Shown piece after piece: positions 41,701-54,600 of a DNA stretch of 64,000 nt (positions within the stretch are counted from its first letter, which is position 1; every line of letters begins with the position of its first letter). The stretch is from Enoplosus armatus. Taxonomy: Eukaryota > Chordata > Actinopteri > Centrarchiformes > Enoplosidae. The position numbers and the translations under genes are program-made. Below the pieces are notes generated by a model. The model saw only the letters and a program-made list of their open reading frames with translations. It did not search any database and was not told the origin of the DNA. Where the stretch lies: positions 15,869,692 through 15,933,691 of the forward strand of contig NC_092196.1 in the NCBI RefSeq assembly GCF_043641665.1, read 5' to 3'.

Positions 41701-44700
41701 AGGTCGGGGACCCCTGGAGGTGGGCTCAGGTTAAATGAGCTAAGCAAAAAGCAAAAGTGAAACTGACTCACTCTGTACGATTGCAGTAAATCCAGGAAAA
41801 GATTCAGTTTTTCCACAACATCATCCTCTTCCCGTCTGCCCTGAGGACATCAGCAAAACAACATTTATTACCCCGTGCCAGATTTGGACAAGCACAGCAG
41901 AGCAGGTGGTGGGGATGAAGCACTGAGGGCTGTACCTGCTGAGCCGCTTTGTCAGATAGTACAGCAAACTCCACAGACAGACTCTTCAGAGACTGACGCA
42001 GGGTCCCCCAGGTGCTTTGTGAAGACGCCAAGGAGGGAAGAGACGAAGCATCTGAGCCCAGCGTACTGACAAAAACAGCGTTATTACAGGGACACAATGT
42101 AACATTGTTGTGTCTAAGCTGCCAAACTCATTTCAAGCTAACAACCATGAAGAAACACAAACAACACAGGGGATTTGGGATCTTATTAACATTTGTTTTC
42201 TCAGTCCAAAACCTCTGGATACTAGAGAAAGACTTTAACGTTATACCCATATTAATGAAATACCTGAGCTCTCTGCCAAACATGAGAAGATCAGTTGCAT
42301 TCTCCTTCGAGCGCTCGGCCATTTTCTCAGCTCTGTCCCGCAGCTTTTGGAAGCTGTTGTGAATATTTCTAATCAGCTCTCTGCTTGTCGAGAACTGAGC
42401 CTGAATGTCAGCGGGGAGATATTCCTACAACACAGATCCAGCAAAACTCTTTGAAATTTTAAATGCAATTGTTCATTTGTAATTGTTTGGGGAGAGTATG
42501 TCAGGATTCTTCCATCGCACAGTATGTGACAAACCTTTGCCAGGGTTGCGATTCTGTTGGTCATGAACTCATCGCCAGTTTTCTTGTAAGTGTCACGCAG
42601 CTTAGTCTGAACATCCTGTTTGGGAAGAGGGGTGAGGAGTGGGTGAGTGGAAAAAAAGACACAGAGTAGCTGGAACAGGATGCATTTTGCTGCCAATCAT
42701 CATGATGATAATGCTTATTGTGCAACAGCCCCGGCCACAGAGCGAGGCAGCAAGTTGTAAAAATACTACATACGGAGCCACTGAAGGTGAGGAAGGTCTT
42801 GACCAGCTCGTCCTCCGAGAAGAAGGGATGCCGCGCCACCAAGTTAATGAATCTGCCAAGAGCACGTCTCCTTCCCTCAATGAACTCCCGCTCAGAGACG
42901 GAGGTCAGGACTGTGGGCAGAAACAAAAACAAAAATCTATCGAATCATTAGGAAGACGGTCAGTCTCGAGGCTACATTAGCTGCTAATAGCATAACACAC
43001 TCGATTCTCAGACTGAACTGTCTGTGGTCGACTTGCATTGTGGGTAATGTAGGCTTTCTGCTGCATCTATTTTAATACTTTTTTTTAAACTATCCATCGT
43101 GACTTCGACAATGTTATAGAGGTGCAAAGCTAAAATCAGTGGACTTCTCTTTCAGTTTACTGTTTTCAGATTCTTACTCACATTCTGAATTCCTTGGCAC
43201 TGATTATTAATAAAAAAGGAATAATCATATACTGTATATACACACTGAAGTAGATCTTGAGCTACACATATCAGCAGGATAAGAGGAAAAGAGCAAAACT
43301 GGCAGGATGGCAGATTTACATGCATGGTATTTTTTGATATTCTGTACTTGATGAAGATCTCTAATTGAGAAATTGTCTGATGAAGTGTTTTGCACGGATT
43401 CCTCTGTGTGTGTGTGTGTGTGTGTGTGTGGACATAATTATCATTCCAAAGCTACAAAAAGTCATTGTGAACTGAAACAGGCTCATTTTACGCATCACTA
43501 GTTTTCTTGTTTCTTCCAGGCAATAACATTGATGAATGGCTGTGTTGGATCCAATAGTACCTGCAGGAATAACGGTTTGTATTAACATTGAACATTTGTT
43601 CTTTATCAACCAAAAAACGCTCAGCTTCCAGAACCCCCTGGATATTTACAGCTGACCTTCCAGTGAAGCACATAAACCCAAATAATCCCAACAATGCTCT
43701 GAAAACAATAATGGGTTCATAAATAATGACTCTAAGATGGAGGAAATGCAGAAACAAAGACATACAATGGTAACTGTACAGATGACAGAGTTCAGACGGA
43801 GTGACGTACCTCCCTTTAACATTCTTTTAGGTGGCAGTGCCGGCACCACTCTGTAGGCAAATCTCTGCAGCAAAACCTCATGGAAGACATCAAAATCACT
43901 ATAGCGTCGGTAAACTGATATCTTATAATGCTACAAAACAAAAAGCAAAGAAAGAAAATAATCAGAAAATGGGCAAATGTGCAGCATTAAGTTTCTGTAG
44001 GAAATTTAGTTACATGGCTGATAATGGAAGTGTTGAAATCAGTACTTTTCTTCATGTAGATGGCAAATGTTTACTCGACACTCAGTCCAGCCATGTTGTT
44101 ACTTCAACCCAATTAAATACACACATAATTGAGATATGAGAAGTTAAGTAAGAGGAAAATGTCATCAAAGTAATAGTAAGACAAACACGAAAAACACTGC
44201 ACCACATTTTCAGCTTTTTTTTAACACAATCATTTACATGCAGTAGGGTTTATGGGATCCCTTGCCTGGCTGGTGACCTGGTACTCCACATGTTTGAGGA
44301 ACAAGCCCTTCTTCTCGGGTATGAGCTCCACCTGGACTGTGTCTCTGGCCAGCAGTTTATCCAGCGTCTGGGACACCGTCAGCACGTCCTCCTGAGCTGG
44401 CTGCATCCTCAATGCACTCAAGTCCCTGGGCTCACCGAGCTGGGGTTTTGGTAACTCTGTCGAGCACACAACCAGCACCAACATCTAATATTTGTTTTTT
44501 ATGATTAAATCGATCAATTGAGAATGGAACGGATTTCTTAACTTTGAGGAATGCTGGTGTTAAAACCACTTTTTCAACAGATGACTACATGTCTCTCTCT
44601 ATTTGTCTCTAGCTAACACAGTATTGTGTATGGTGCCCATGTGAACTTTTATTCATCCCTTCCTGTGCATTCCAAGGAGGTCATGAATTGAATGTAATGC

Positions 44701-46968
44701 ACTGCAACAAATGCAGAAAACTTGTTCTTGAGATGAGGAAGTGGCATGCAGCTAGCTGCCATACTGGCCACACCTGAAATAACAGAGAGCCTGAAATAAT
44801 CACAGAAGGTCGGGAATGGATCTAACTCAAGCCAGCATAATGGCCGCCTCTATGAAAACCATAAAACTCCCCCCTATCATCTTCCCACTGTGGGACTAGC
44901 GAAAGAATGCAACACTTAAGCATAGCTATGGCTCCTCTACCAAAATAAAATAAAACAAATGAAGCTGAATTAAGTCAGAACGCTAGCTTTTCTTCTGTTG
45001 TGAAAGAAACAAAAAGTATGGGGCGATAATGTATATTTTTGTGCAAATACAATATATATAAATACTCCCAAATGTCTCTCTGTTACTATTATGATATTAT
45101 GCAGTATATCTAATTGAAAACAATAGGTGTGTATGTCCCAGTGATAGACTGTCACAGAGAACTTCTATTGGGAATGAAACCATGAGTCTATGTGAGCCAA
45201 TAAAAGTGACATTTGCCCTGTACAGATGTCTCAACAGTACAGGGATGGCTCGGTTTGCCCTTGGACACACAGGAGCTATCAAGCTACTCATTAAGCACAA
45301 CCTTTACTGCTCTGCTGCCACTGTAACACTGTCACCTACCCTGTATGCAGTTCTCCAAGAGTTTGGGGCTTGGTTGCTTTCCTTGCTGAGCAAGAGCAAT
45401 CAAAGCGAGCGCTTTATAGAGTGACAACTTGCTCAGGAATCCATCTGTTGAGTCGACGTGCTCAGCAATCTGAGGAGGACAAAGACAATATAACCTGTAG
45501 GTCACTGTTTTTCAGTCCAAGATCTAAATTCAACTGTGGTTTGCATTCCTCCATGCAAAAAGCGCTCACTCGACACAAAAGCGATGACATGGTGAAAGGT
45601 CAGGAAAAGGGAAATTCTACAAACCATGAGCTGAGGCCCTCAGAGCAATTTCATAACACTGATGCGTTGAACCTTTAGCACATATCTCAGCATTAAAAGA
45701 ACCGACAGACTCAAACAAATATTTGCGCAAAGATATCATATACTCAAGTGTCTTACTCATTAATTTATTCCTTTGATTGGAACAACGAGCCTCAGCCTTT
45801 TTAATTTACCAATCAATAATTATTTCATATTCCAGCCCTGAAACCTTGAGTCTATGTGAGCCAATACGTGGATATAAAGAGTGTGTGGATGGCGGATAGA
45901 TGGATGGGATACACCTCCATTATGTAATGCCAAATGCCAGGTAAAAGACAAGAGGCAGAAAGTGACACTTTGTTTGAGAAAGTTATTTACTGTTGCTTTT
46001 TATAAACGGTTGCCTGCTGCAGCATCTGAACGATTTGTCCCCCACAGTAGTGTGTTTGAACCCCTCACCTGGCCTAAAACCGCCTTGGAGAGATCTGTCC
46101 TTTGGAGCAACCGCTGAAAAACTTCAACCTGCACTCTCTCATCTGTCCTACAGTGGATGGCCTCATATACTTCTCTGTAATAGGCAGGAACTGAGCCTAA
46201 AAGAGGAACAACACCTACATAGCATCACAACCACCCAAGTAGGAGAAGTATTTGATCAGCAGGGCTCCCCTAATCAAAAATCACTTTAATATAGGACCTT
46301 ATTTACATCAGTGGTTCTGATCTTATCCGCTTTCCGTTTACTCATTTTATTATCTGTCATACGACTTGATATCACGTGATGTGATATCATACAGTTTATG
46401 CTCTGGTCATGTTAAGGTATCCGAAAATGTCCTATTTTCAGAGACAATGAGAACCTCAGAGGCTCAGTACATTATAAAGCGTATCATAGCTTTCTGGTAG
46501 ATAAGATGAAGATATGAAGAAGCGTCAGGTCATTTCAGTATATTACGACTGTTAACGTGCCGCTGCAGCGCTGCAACGCACAGCTGACTGTTTTTCACGT
46601 GGCAGGAAAAAAAGCATCAAAACTTCCAACTGCCATTATCTTTAACGGTAATATCATCATTTATTGAAACCCTCATCGGGTATCAATAAGTATTAACAGG
46701 TGATTCAAAACAAGACCTGCCACTCGTGGAGGGTTTTAAGGTGGAGCAACTTCACTCCGAGATCTTCATGTACCCAAAAGTTCTCATTGGTTAGTTCACA
46801 TCGCGACTTCACCCAGCAGAAATGTCCACATTTTAAAACATCAAATACAAATATTTCTGACTGGCTTGACAATGCAACACAAAGTAATGAGGAAAAGACA
46901 CGGCAACATTGTGTTAAGAAGACTATAAGAAGTTTTCGTACTGTACCTTCATTGATCTCTCCTGCCAT
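38740..46968 (-). CDS. snx8: SNX8: sorting nexin 8 (N-terminal helical module, PX, BAR), 13 coding exons, 516 aa
   Basis: Endosomal PX-BAR protein of the Mvp1/SNX8 group, which binds phosphoinositides and takes part in endosome-to-Golgi sorting. Exons in transcription order: 46968-46947, 46196-46069, 45469-45340, 44456-44266, 43930-43810, 42910-42774, 42615-42535, 42424-42264, 42065-41936, 41840-41772, 41220-41071, 39433-39284, 38820-38740 (TGA). The lengths sum to 1551 nt and every phase joins. Residues 9-93 (exons 2-3) form an EH-like helical module containing a DSTDGFLS loop. The PX domain is at about 115-243, with the lipid-binding RRYSDF at 165-170 and PALPPKR. The BAR region is about 255-510, with conserved QMMSATVQ and ELRNYFSLFCLHQETQLI segments. 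Intron 4 appears to use a GC donor (separate entry). The C-terminus, exon 13, ends GGNNGLKPPI and is shorter than the human tail. The product is longer than human SNX8 (about 465 aa) because of the N-terminal module. Start ATG: MAGEINEGSVPAYY. Confidence 0.95.
39795..40195 (+). repeat. Longest copy of the 3290-3661 repeat family, in SNX8 intron 12... 3'-side intron 11
   Basis: Lies in the SNX8 intron between exons 11 and 12 (39434-41070). The ACATTCATGGT-CC-CAG-GGA-GAAT motif occurs at 39869 and again at 39998 (129 bp period), followed by CTGCAAAACTCATGACATTC and CTGCTAGCACGACTGTAGCC. Same orientation as copy 1. Confidence 0.7.
43405..43430. repeat. (TG)13 microsatellite in SNX8 intron 5
   Basis: 26 bp pure TG between SNX8 exons 6 and 5. 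Confidence 0.97.
44264..44265 (-). other. snx8: Non-canonical GC splice donor of SNX8 intron 4
   Basis: Exon 4 ends VEYQVTSQ and is followed on the minus strand by CAG/GCAAGG, the consensus form of a GC-AG intron. The only nearby GT (12 nt inside the exon, CAG/GTCACC) would delete VTSQ and shorten a PX segment whose length is conserved in vertebrates. The acceptor at exon 5 is ordinary (TTGTAG). Confidence 0.75.
45175..45202 (+). repeat. 28-bp direct repeat flanking SNX8 exon 3, left copy
   Basis: TGAAACCATGAGTCTATGTG followed by AGCCAATA. The second copy at 45839-45866 differs at one base (CCT for CCA). One copy lies in intron 3, the other in intron 2. Confidence 0.9.
45839..45866 (+). repeat. 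28-bp direct repeat flanking SNX8 exon 3, right copy
   Basis: 27 of 28 bases match 45175-45202. Confidence 0.9.
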
Positions 46969-48610
46969 GGTTCAGACTGTCATGTGAGCACAAGAGCACC
47001 TCCATGTGATTTCCTGCAGGAAAGAAAAAACAAGTAATTTATTTCTTAAAGTTGTAGTGAGCGCTGGTTAAAGTCCAAGTCTGGAGTAGAGCAGTGTAAA
47101 CGCACACTTACATGCACTGGTAGCTAATGAGTGTGTGTCATATCCTGCAGTAATCTGAACTTTTAAATGTTGAGGGTGTGAAGAAGCGCTGGTGCTTGTG
47201 TTTATCTCGCAGCAGCTCCTGTCTAACTCTCACCATCAGCGGCTTTGATAATGCGGTCTACATCTCAGCAAATACTCGAGGAGTTATTATCTTATCTAGT
47301 TTATTTCCTGGCTCAACGTGTGCAAGCTCATTTGGTTTTCTGTTCCTCATTCAAAGAAGACAGAATGACGCTGCCTTCAAGTACTGTTTATGAGTTTCTA
47401 ACGTCGTAAATACGGCTTGTCCGATATTTAAATCCCATGATCAGAGTATTTCCAGATTTGAAATCAAGTGGCACAGCTACAGAATGTGCATTTTAATTTG
47501 CCCGTTGGGGTTTGCTATGCACTTCACTTTTACCGTTTGTGTTGATGTAGCTTCATGCTCGTGGCTCATGTCATATCTCAGACATCCCCGCTTTCTTAGT
47601 TATATTCTCAATAATGCAGTCGACAAATAGTTTTAATATTTCCGACAATACTTGAAGCTCTCATTAGCTCAACACTGTGGCGCCTCTGGGTGGCGCTACT
47701 GGGTTATTTTTGTGCCAGTAGGTGGGCTGTGTGCGGGCCGGGCAGGGTAATCTGCCAGCTGGGTGAATGTCGTGAACAGTCGCCGTGTTGGCTCCAGTCT
47801 CCCTGCAGTCCGTCAATAACTGGATGGAGGATTTATGAGCTGTTAGTGTGGAATAGGGCTGCAAGAGAGGAACTGAGGAACTACAAACCAAACAAACCAG
47901 GATGTAACTAACCGCAGACCAGAATGTCAACTGGAACAAAAGAGACTTCTTGTTGTTATTCGCCTCCGTGCCCGAGTCTCAGCGGACTGAACTAACCAGC
48001 AGCTAAACCGGCTAACGCTAGCCGAGTTAACGCTCGCTACATTACGGGTATAACTAGCTTAAAAAACGCACTGTTTTTGAACAAAATTTAATTGGACCAC
48101 TGCACTCGGGAGTTTACAGCTAACATTACAACAGGACCCCCGCTAGCGATATATCATTGACTTAAGTTGACAGGTTAACAAGCTAACTAGCTCTGCTAAG
48201 CTTCAGGTCGTCGGGGGTTATAGCTACTAGTTAATGTTAGCAAGCTGCTAGCAACATAAGCATTGTCAAGTTAGCGAGATGTATTTCTGGTCCTGCTTGT
48301 AATTACAAATACTAAACGATAGAATATAGTAACAACCGCTTTGAAAGTATGTATTGATTGCCATTTTGATGAATAATGGAATAGTTTTGATAGGCACAGA
48401 CAAAATAACACTTAAACTTTACTAGGTAGTAAAGTAGGAAGTCGGAGCTAGCTTGCTAACTTCCTTTCTCATGCTAGATGAGCAATACAGCATCTGCATT
48501 TCATCCCGGACACAGACAGACTTTCTGAAGTGGATCCTCCTCTTTGTTTACAGTTTCGAGCATCCTCGCTTGCTTGTTTGGTGAGTGGATCTCATTGACA
48601 TTTACTCGCC
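46969..48610. promoter_or_regulatory. SNX8/TTYH3 divergent 5' interval
   Basis: 1.64 kb between the two divergent start codons, holding both promoters and 5' UTRs. Transcription starts are not determinable by eye. From about 47990 to 48275 the sequence is dense in GCTAAC, GTTAGC, GCTAGC and TAGCTA words (see findings). The TTYH3 start has a strong Kozak context (CGCCATGG). Confidence 0.5.
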
Positions 48611-51600
48611 ATGGCAGCAGTGGTTAGCTACTCTCCACCATGGTGGGTGAACCTTCTACACAGACTTCCCCATTTCAACTTAAAGTTCGAGCAAACAAGC
48701 AGTGATTTCCGACCAGAGGACTGGACTTATCAACAGGTAACAACACCTCACTGACTCCTTTGCCTCGTATCAAATAACCCTAGACGTTGTGATTCCCAGG
48801 CATCCTTCAGATGCTTACGGGGATGTTTACAATGAATCTTTGAGTTCAGTGTCAGGAGCACCAAGTCTGCAGCCTTAAATTTAAAGTAAACATCAGTAAA
48901 CAAGGTTTTTCTCAGTGACAGACGACCTGTTTGCACCTGTTCTTTCTCTTCACCTTTTGATCCATGTCACCATCTGTGTGTAGCTGTTATATCCACGTCT
49001 TGACCTTTTCCAGACACCAGCCAGCTGGCATTGAATAGTGATCCAAGTTGCCTACGTTGACCTGAACGGCCATATTCCTCATATTGTTTAACATATAATG
49101 ATAACTTTGCACTCTGAAGCACCTTTTCATAACAGGGGAGAGCAGCATGGCATTAGCTCACCTGGTAAATATTAAAGGTAATCTCTAAATGTAGGTCAAG
49201 TGATACTACTTATTGCAGTAGTGGTTTTGGCAGGTTTGTAGCATTTAGTATGCTCTCATTTATGTTGATGCCATTGGGTTTCTGTTCCTGCTCACTTGGT
49301 GTGCAAGTTATGCCGCTCAGAACTGTGATTGACACAGACATCTTTAGATTTGACCCACAGGATTCAGGGAAATGGCTCTGCATATATCCTGTTATCCTCC
49401 ACAGCATTAACTTTTCTAGAAACTGCTGATTCAACGATTCAATTAACTTAATCTGTTGTCTGGCAAGATGGGAGGTTTGTTTACTTTGTCATGGGCATTA
49501 TAAAGAGTTAAATGTACCAACATCGTTTGACCTTAAGATGTTAACAATTGTCTGCATTTCATTTGGTAATGGACTGTTTATTGTTTTTTGAAAATGAGTA
49601 CCACATCTTCGGTGGTGCTGTGGTTTTTAAAAGGCTCAGAGAAACTCGGTGATGAGTGTTTAGCATTCTAGTTTCAGAGACTACTGAGGGCACATGGGTC
49701 TCATAAAAGATAGAGGGTAATTTATTTATATTCATTTTAAAAAATGAACATTTGGCAGACATGGGTGAAAGTCATAAGATAACATTGCTTCCCTTTTACT
49801 GTGGAAGTGTGATTCACTTCTGAAAATCCAGAAGTGAATCATAGTTCCTCAGAAACGGGAAGACGTGTTCCAGACGTGTTCCAGACATGCGTCGTCAGCA
49901 GCGCTGATGTGCTGAAGCTTGTACAGATTGTTTATTGTTTTTAAAATGAAAGTAATCTAAGGTGTAAAACTATCCATCACATCCTTGTGTCACTTTAACT
50001 AACTCGTATGGGTGTCAGATATTTGCTGTCAGATTTCTTCAGTTGCTCCATGATTCAGTGGGAAGGATGGGCTCTAGTTTAGACAAAACGAGCATTTTAA
50101 GGAATCCAGGGTTCACCTGAGTTGGCACTGAAGTCCATTTGCTGAAAAAGATCCATCATTGTACCACCTCACAGTTGTTATTGTTAAGCTCTCTGAGGTT
50201 TGATTGGTCCTTTGATTGATTCCTGCTAGGATACAGGTAGGATTCATTGGTTGGATAATGTGCGCACAGTGTGCGCAGCCAGAAGCTAAATGTAAACAAC
50301 ATCACTGTTAAAAGGATGAAGATATTCAGTGGAAATGGAATGGTTGGAGTAATGTAAATTTTATTAAAGGCACATTATCTCACTCCATTCACACATTTAT
50401 CATGACAAGAGCAAAACATGAAATAGGTCATCCTTAGGCTAGCTCACTAAACCATAATTATTAACCCACTGTGATGACAGGCTGCTAATTATTGTCAAGG
50501 AAATGCTCTCACTCAGGCTTCGGGGGAGGTCTTGACTTGTCCAGATGGCTGAACTGTTAGTGGTGCTCACTATATCATGATGATGCAACCGTGGGGGCCT
50601 GAGTTGACTTTGTCACTCTTACCTCTTGCACAGATGATATGGAAGCAATGCACCAAAAGTAACATGCAGTAGGGTTATAGTTTTTACTCCTGCATTGCTG
50701 TTGCACTTCGTGAGCCCTGTTGAACTGTGCGGAGCAACCTACAGGAGCCAAGTCATTCAATGGTCTGATTATCCGGCCCGTCATTTGTTTGTATCACAGT
50801 CAACACTAAACAGGATTGAGACACAGGAAGAGTTTCTCCAGAAATTGTGTTATCAAGACTGTGCTCTGAACTTTTGTTCACTCGCTGCCATGAACAGGTC
50901 GACAACCACAGCATCAGGGCGTGTCAGTCGCTGTGATGCATCGTTGGGAAAACTGAACAAATAGAGCAGGCATGGGTTTTTACCAAACAAAAGTGGCAGA
51001 ATGGAAATCTGCCCCAGCTGCGAATCCTCAGGAGTATACAGTGAGGCCCTCTGTCTGACCTACATAGGAAGTGCTGCTATTGGCTGAGAGGTTTGATTAT
51101 GATTGTATATTGCTCTACCGCTAGTTTTGAAACTCTGCCAGTGTATAATGTCTTGTTGAGTTTTTCAGGAAGTATGTATTTCTCCATTCTTCTTTCTTTT
51201 TAATAGTATATCGCTTAACATAGGGCTTGTGGTTGTTGTTTTTCATTTGTCTCTAAGAGATCAAGTCACCTTTTTCTTTTCTTTTCAAATCACAGAGAAA
51301 GATGAGACATCTTATTTTAGAGATGTTTTCTCCTAATTGTAGTGTGTGCTCATTCACTTGTTCACAAAACTTACCTTCTTCAGTTTCATTTAGGACAAAG
51401 ATGAAAACAATTGGATGCTCCTGAGTTGCAAAGAGTGTAATTATGAAAGCTTCTGATGCACACAAAGATGTTCCTCTGTGGGACACTCTGGGAGTCCATT
51501 ATCCCCACTGTTATTGATGTGAAAGTGGTATGAGCAATGAAGTTTCCATAACCCCGTCCCTCTGTCCACCAGTCCATCCTGTTACTGGGAGGTGTGGCGC

Positions 51601-54600
51601 TTGCCTGTCTGGCCCTGGACCTCCTGTTCCTGCTCTTCTATTCAATTTGTCTGTGCTGCCGGCGGAACAAAAATGAGGAGCAGCCCAGCGCTGACTGCTG
51701 CTGCACAGCCTGGTGTGTCATCATTGCAACACTTGTCTGCAGGTGAGTAAAAAGACAGGATCAGAATCAGAGCAGTGAGGTTTCAGTCCATGTTTTCACA
51801 TCCCCAAGCATAGTTATCTTATCATATCATATATATTTAAACTCTTCCTGATGTGTGAATGGCAAGAGAAGAGAGCTAGATAGAGTGATCTTGCTGTGAA
51901 TCACCTGCCGTGTCCAGCTGCAAATGTCTCGTAAGAGAATCAACAAAGAGAAGAAGGCAACTATATCTCAGGAGTGAATATGATCCCCAGTACTGTACAA
52001 TTTCCCCCCAGGGATCAATAAAGTAATTCTGATTCTGATTCTGAATATTCTTTAAGATGCACACTTAATGCATTTTGTTCAAATGGCATTTACCAGTTGT
52101 GTTGTTGATGCTAGCTACTTTGCATTCACACACCCAGAGACAACATACATACAGGAAGAGGAAGGGCATCAGTCAACAGCTGACCGGTCTCAGCTAAATG
52201 ATGTAAATTATGAGACCTATCCTGAAACAGCCAGCTTCTGTATCCATAAGACACCAAACCAAGCAACAATAACTCCAGGAACATGCAATTTTGTAATCAC
52301 AATAATACAATACAAGAAATCCAAAGCACTTTATTACCCTAAACTCACCATCTAAGGCAAGACTTACACCCAGACCGACAGCCACAAAACTGCATAGATG
52401 AACAATTCATATAATGAACAATTCAACTTCTTTGTAATGTTTGAATAAAACTGCTGCATACTCGTCCATTTCAGTTTGTAGCAGTCACAAAAAACTCTGC
52501 AATCTTGCTGGGACTTCACAGCAGTGCTGCAGAAGACTATAGGAGTGCTATATATATTGGCTTCAATTTTATGTTTTGTTATTTTTATTTTTGAAGTAGA
52601 TAGTGTGTGAGCTGTACCATCTGGACATGCTTTCTATCCTCGAACACTGGATTTGTTTCCTGTTTTCCTCCTTGTGTTGATGGGCCACTGGAGAGCCATC
52701 ACGGTTGATTCAGAGTAGCACAAAGAGCTTGGGGACCTGATGAGTACAAGAACTGCATTACAATCACTGTATCTGTGTGCGCTTGTACCCACACACAAAT
52801 GTGGAAAAAACAAGTTTCAGAGATACATTTCTGTGCTTTGTTTGGTTTTGTTCTTTGAGTCCATGCTTGGCATCTCAGCACTGCACCACTGTTAATGATA
52901 TTCGGATTAGCGTCATTTTTTTCTGTGTTTTCACAGTTATTTAAAGTGTTGTTTTCTCCAATATTGAAAGAGCAGAGTTTCCACAGGTTCACATCACAGC
53001 AGGGAGGTTGGTTTTGTTTTTGCTGTGACACTGCCCCTGTTCACCTTTTTCACACTGCAGAGTGTGAGAGGAAGAGATTAGCAGCCCTCCAGGGAGAGAG
53101 AAAACCCCATTGATTCACTGAGGGCTGTTGGCTGAACGCTGTTGGACTTGGTCTGACTTAGCTTGGAGTGAGTCGCTTATCATCATCCTATTTGATCAAA
53201 TCCACTCTGGCATAGGATGGGGGTTAGCAAAAATACCAGCAGCTGCAACACAGGAAGAGATATCGCTTCTCACTTCAAATTGCTTCTCAGAGCGCAGAAA
53301 GGGAGTTTATTTTTGTCACTTTTGAAATGTAGAGAACTTACAAAGCAATATCACTGTGAATAGCGTTTACTCTACACTATGTCAAGATAGAGGATTGCGA
53401 ATTGCACGCACATAAATTGTCAGAATATTTTAAAATATGATTTTTTCTCGATGTACCTATAGAAATAGTTTCCCATGCAGTTGCCAGAACAGTTTTCCTG
53501 CGACCTGAGGCCTGTCTGTGCAAATGAGAGCTGAGCTCCTGCTCAGTACAGCCTTTGTCAGCCGTAGTGTGGGGTTTGGGGCATAGCTGGTCCATTCCTC
53601 TGTGTTTCCATGGTTCTGTATGGAGTCTTTCTGCTGGAGCTGAAAGGAGCCTGTTGACTGGGGTCTGAACCGACAGGGTTAATGTAGAGTTCACACGCCT
53701 CTCTCCCTGCTTCGCTATCCCCCTCGCTCGCTCTCCTCTCTGTCTCCTCTCTGTGTCTTTTTTAGCTAATCCCTCCTCCTCACCACCCTGTCTCCCCTCC
53801 CTTCCTTTTGTCTCCCCTCAGCGCTGGCATTGCTGTCGGTTTCTATGGGAACGGCGAGACTTGTGATGGAGTGAACCGGCTGACGTATTCCCTGCGCCAC
53901 GCTAACCGCACAATCACTGGGGTGCAGAAGCTGGTAAGAGTGAGAGCACAAATTATACCGACATGTTTAATAATTCATCGCCCTTCTGCCATGAGCGTTC
54001 CTGGTTTCCCCTACCACTAGAGCTGTGTTGTGAACCCCCTTTTTCTTCTCCATCATGACCTTGTTTGTCCCTGTGCTGGGTCTAGGTATATGACAGTACA
54101 TCCTCATTGAACCAGACGGTAGACGACAATCTGCAACAGCTTGAGGGCCAGTATGCGCAGCACGCGGACTACCTGTCCATCATCCAAAAGCTGCAGGGCC
54201 AGCTGGACGAGCTGGTCAGGCAGATGGTGGAGATTCCCTTCTGGGACAACACCAACATCTCCTTGGAGGAGCTGGCCGTCAAGATTGAGCTGTATGACTG
54301 GTACAGGTGAGCGTGCCGTACAGAATAATGCAGCAAAAGACTTCAGCTCCTGTCTGATGCTGCAGGGTAAGGAGTGGTAGCAGCAGCAGCAGTGTTGATA
54401 AGCATATGAGCATCGCAGACAACAACAGACCATGATTCATGCGCTACATCTCATTATTAAACGTTCAATGCAGACACACACTCCTTCAGGCGGTGAATAG
54501 CCTTGTGAAGAGTTCATATATTGTCGAAAAGTTGAATCTTAACTTAGTCTTTTCCCTGATGAGGCGGTGTTGGATATGTTTCTGCATTAAAATCTCTGAG

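Noticed and set aside
42561..42980. Several overlapping open frames of 77-123 codons on both strands
   Set aside because: Only the segments 42774-42910 and 42535-42615 on minus are SNX8 exons 6 and 7; the rest is readthrough into introns and shadows.
46705..46968. 87-codon minus frame starting MAGEINEGTV as one exon
   Set aside because: Only the first 22 nt are SNX8 exon 1; a GTACAG donor follows and the phase fits exon 2.
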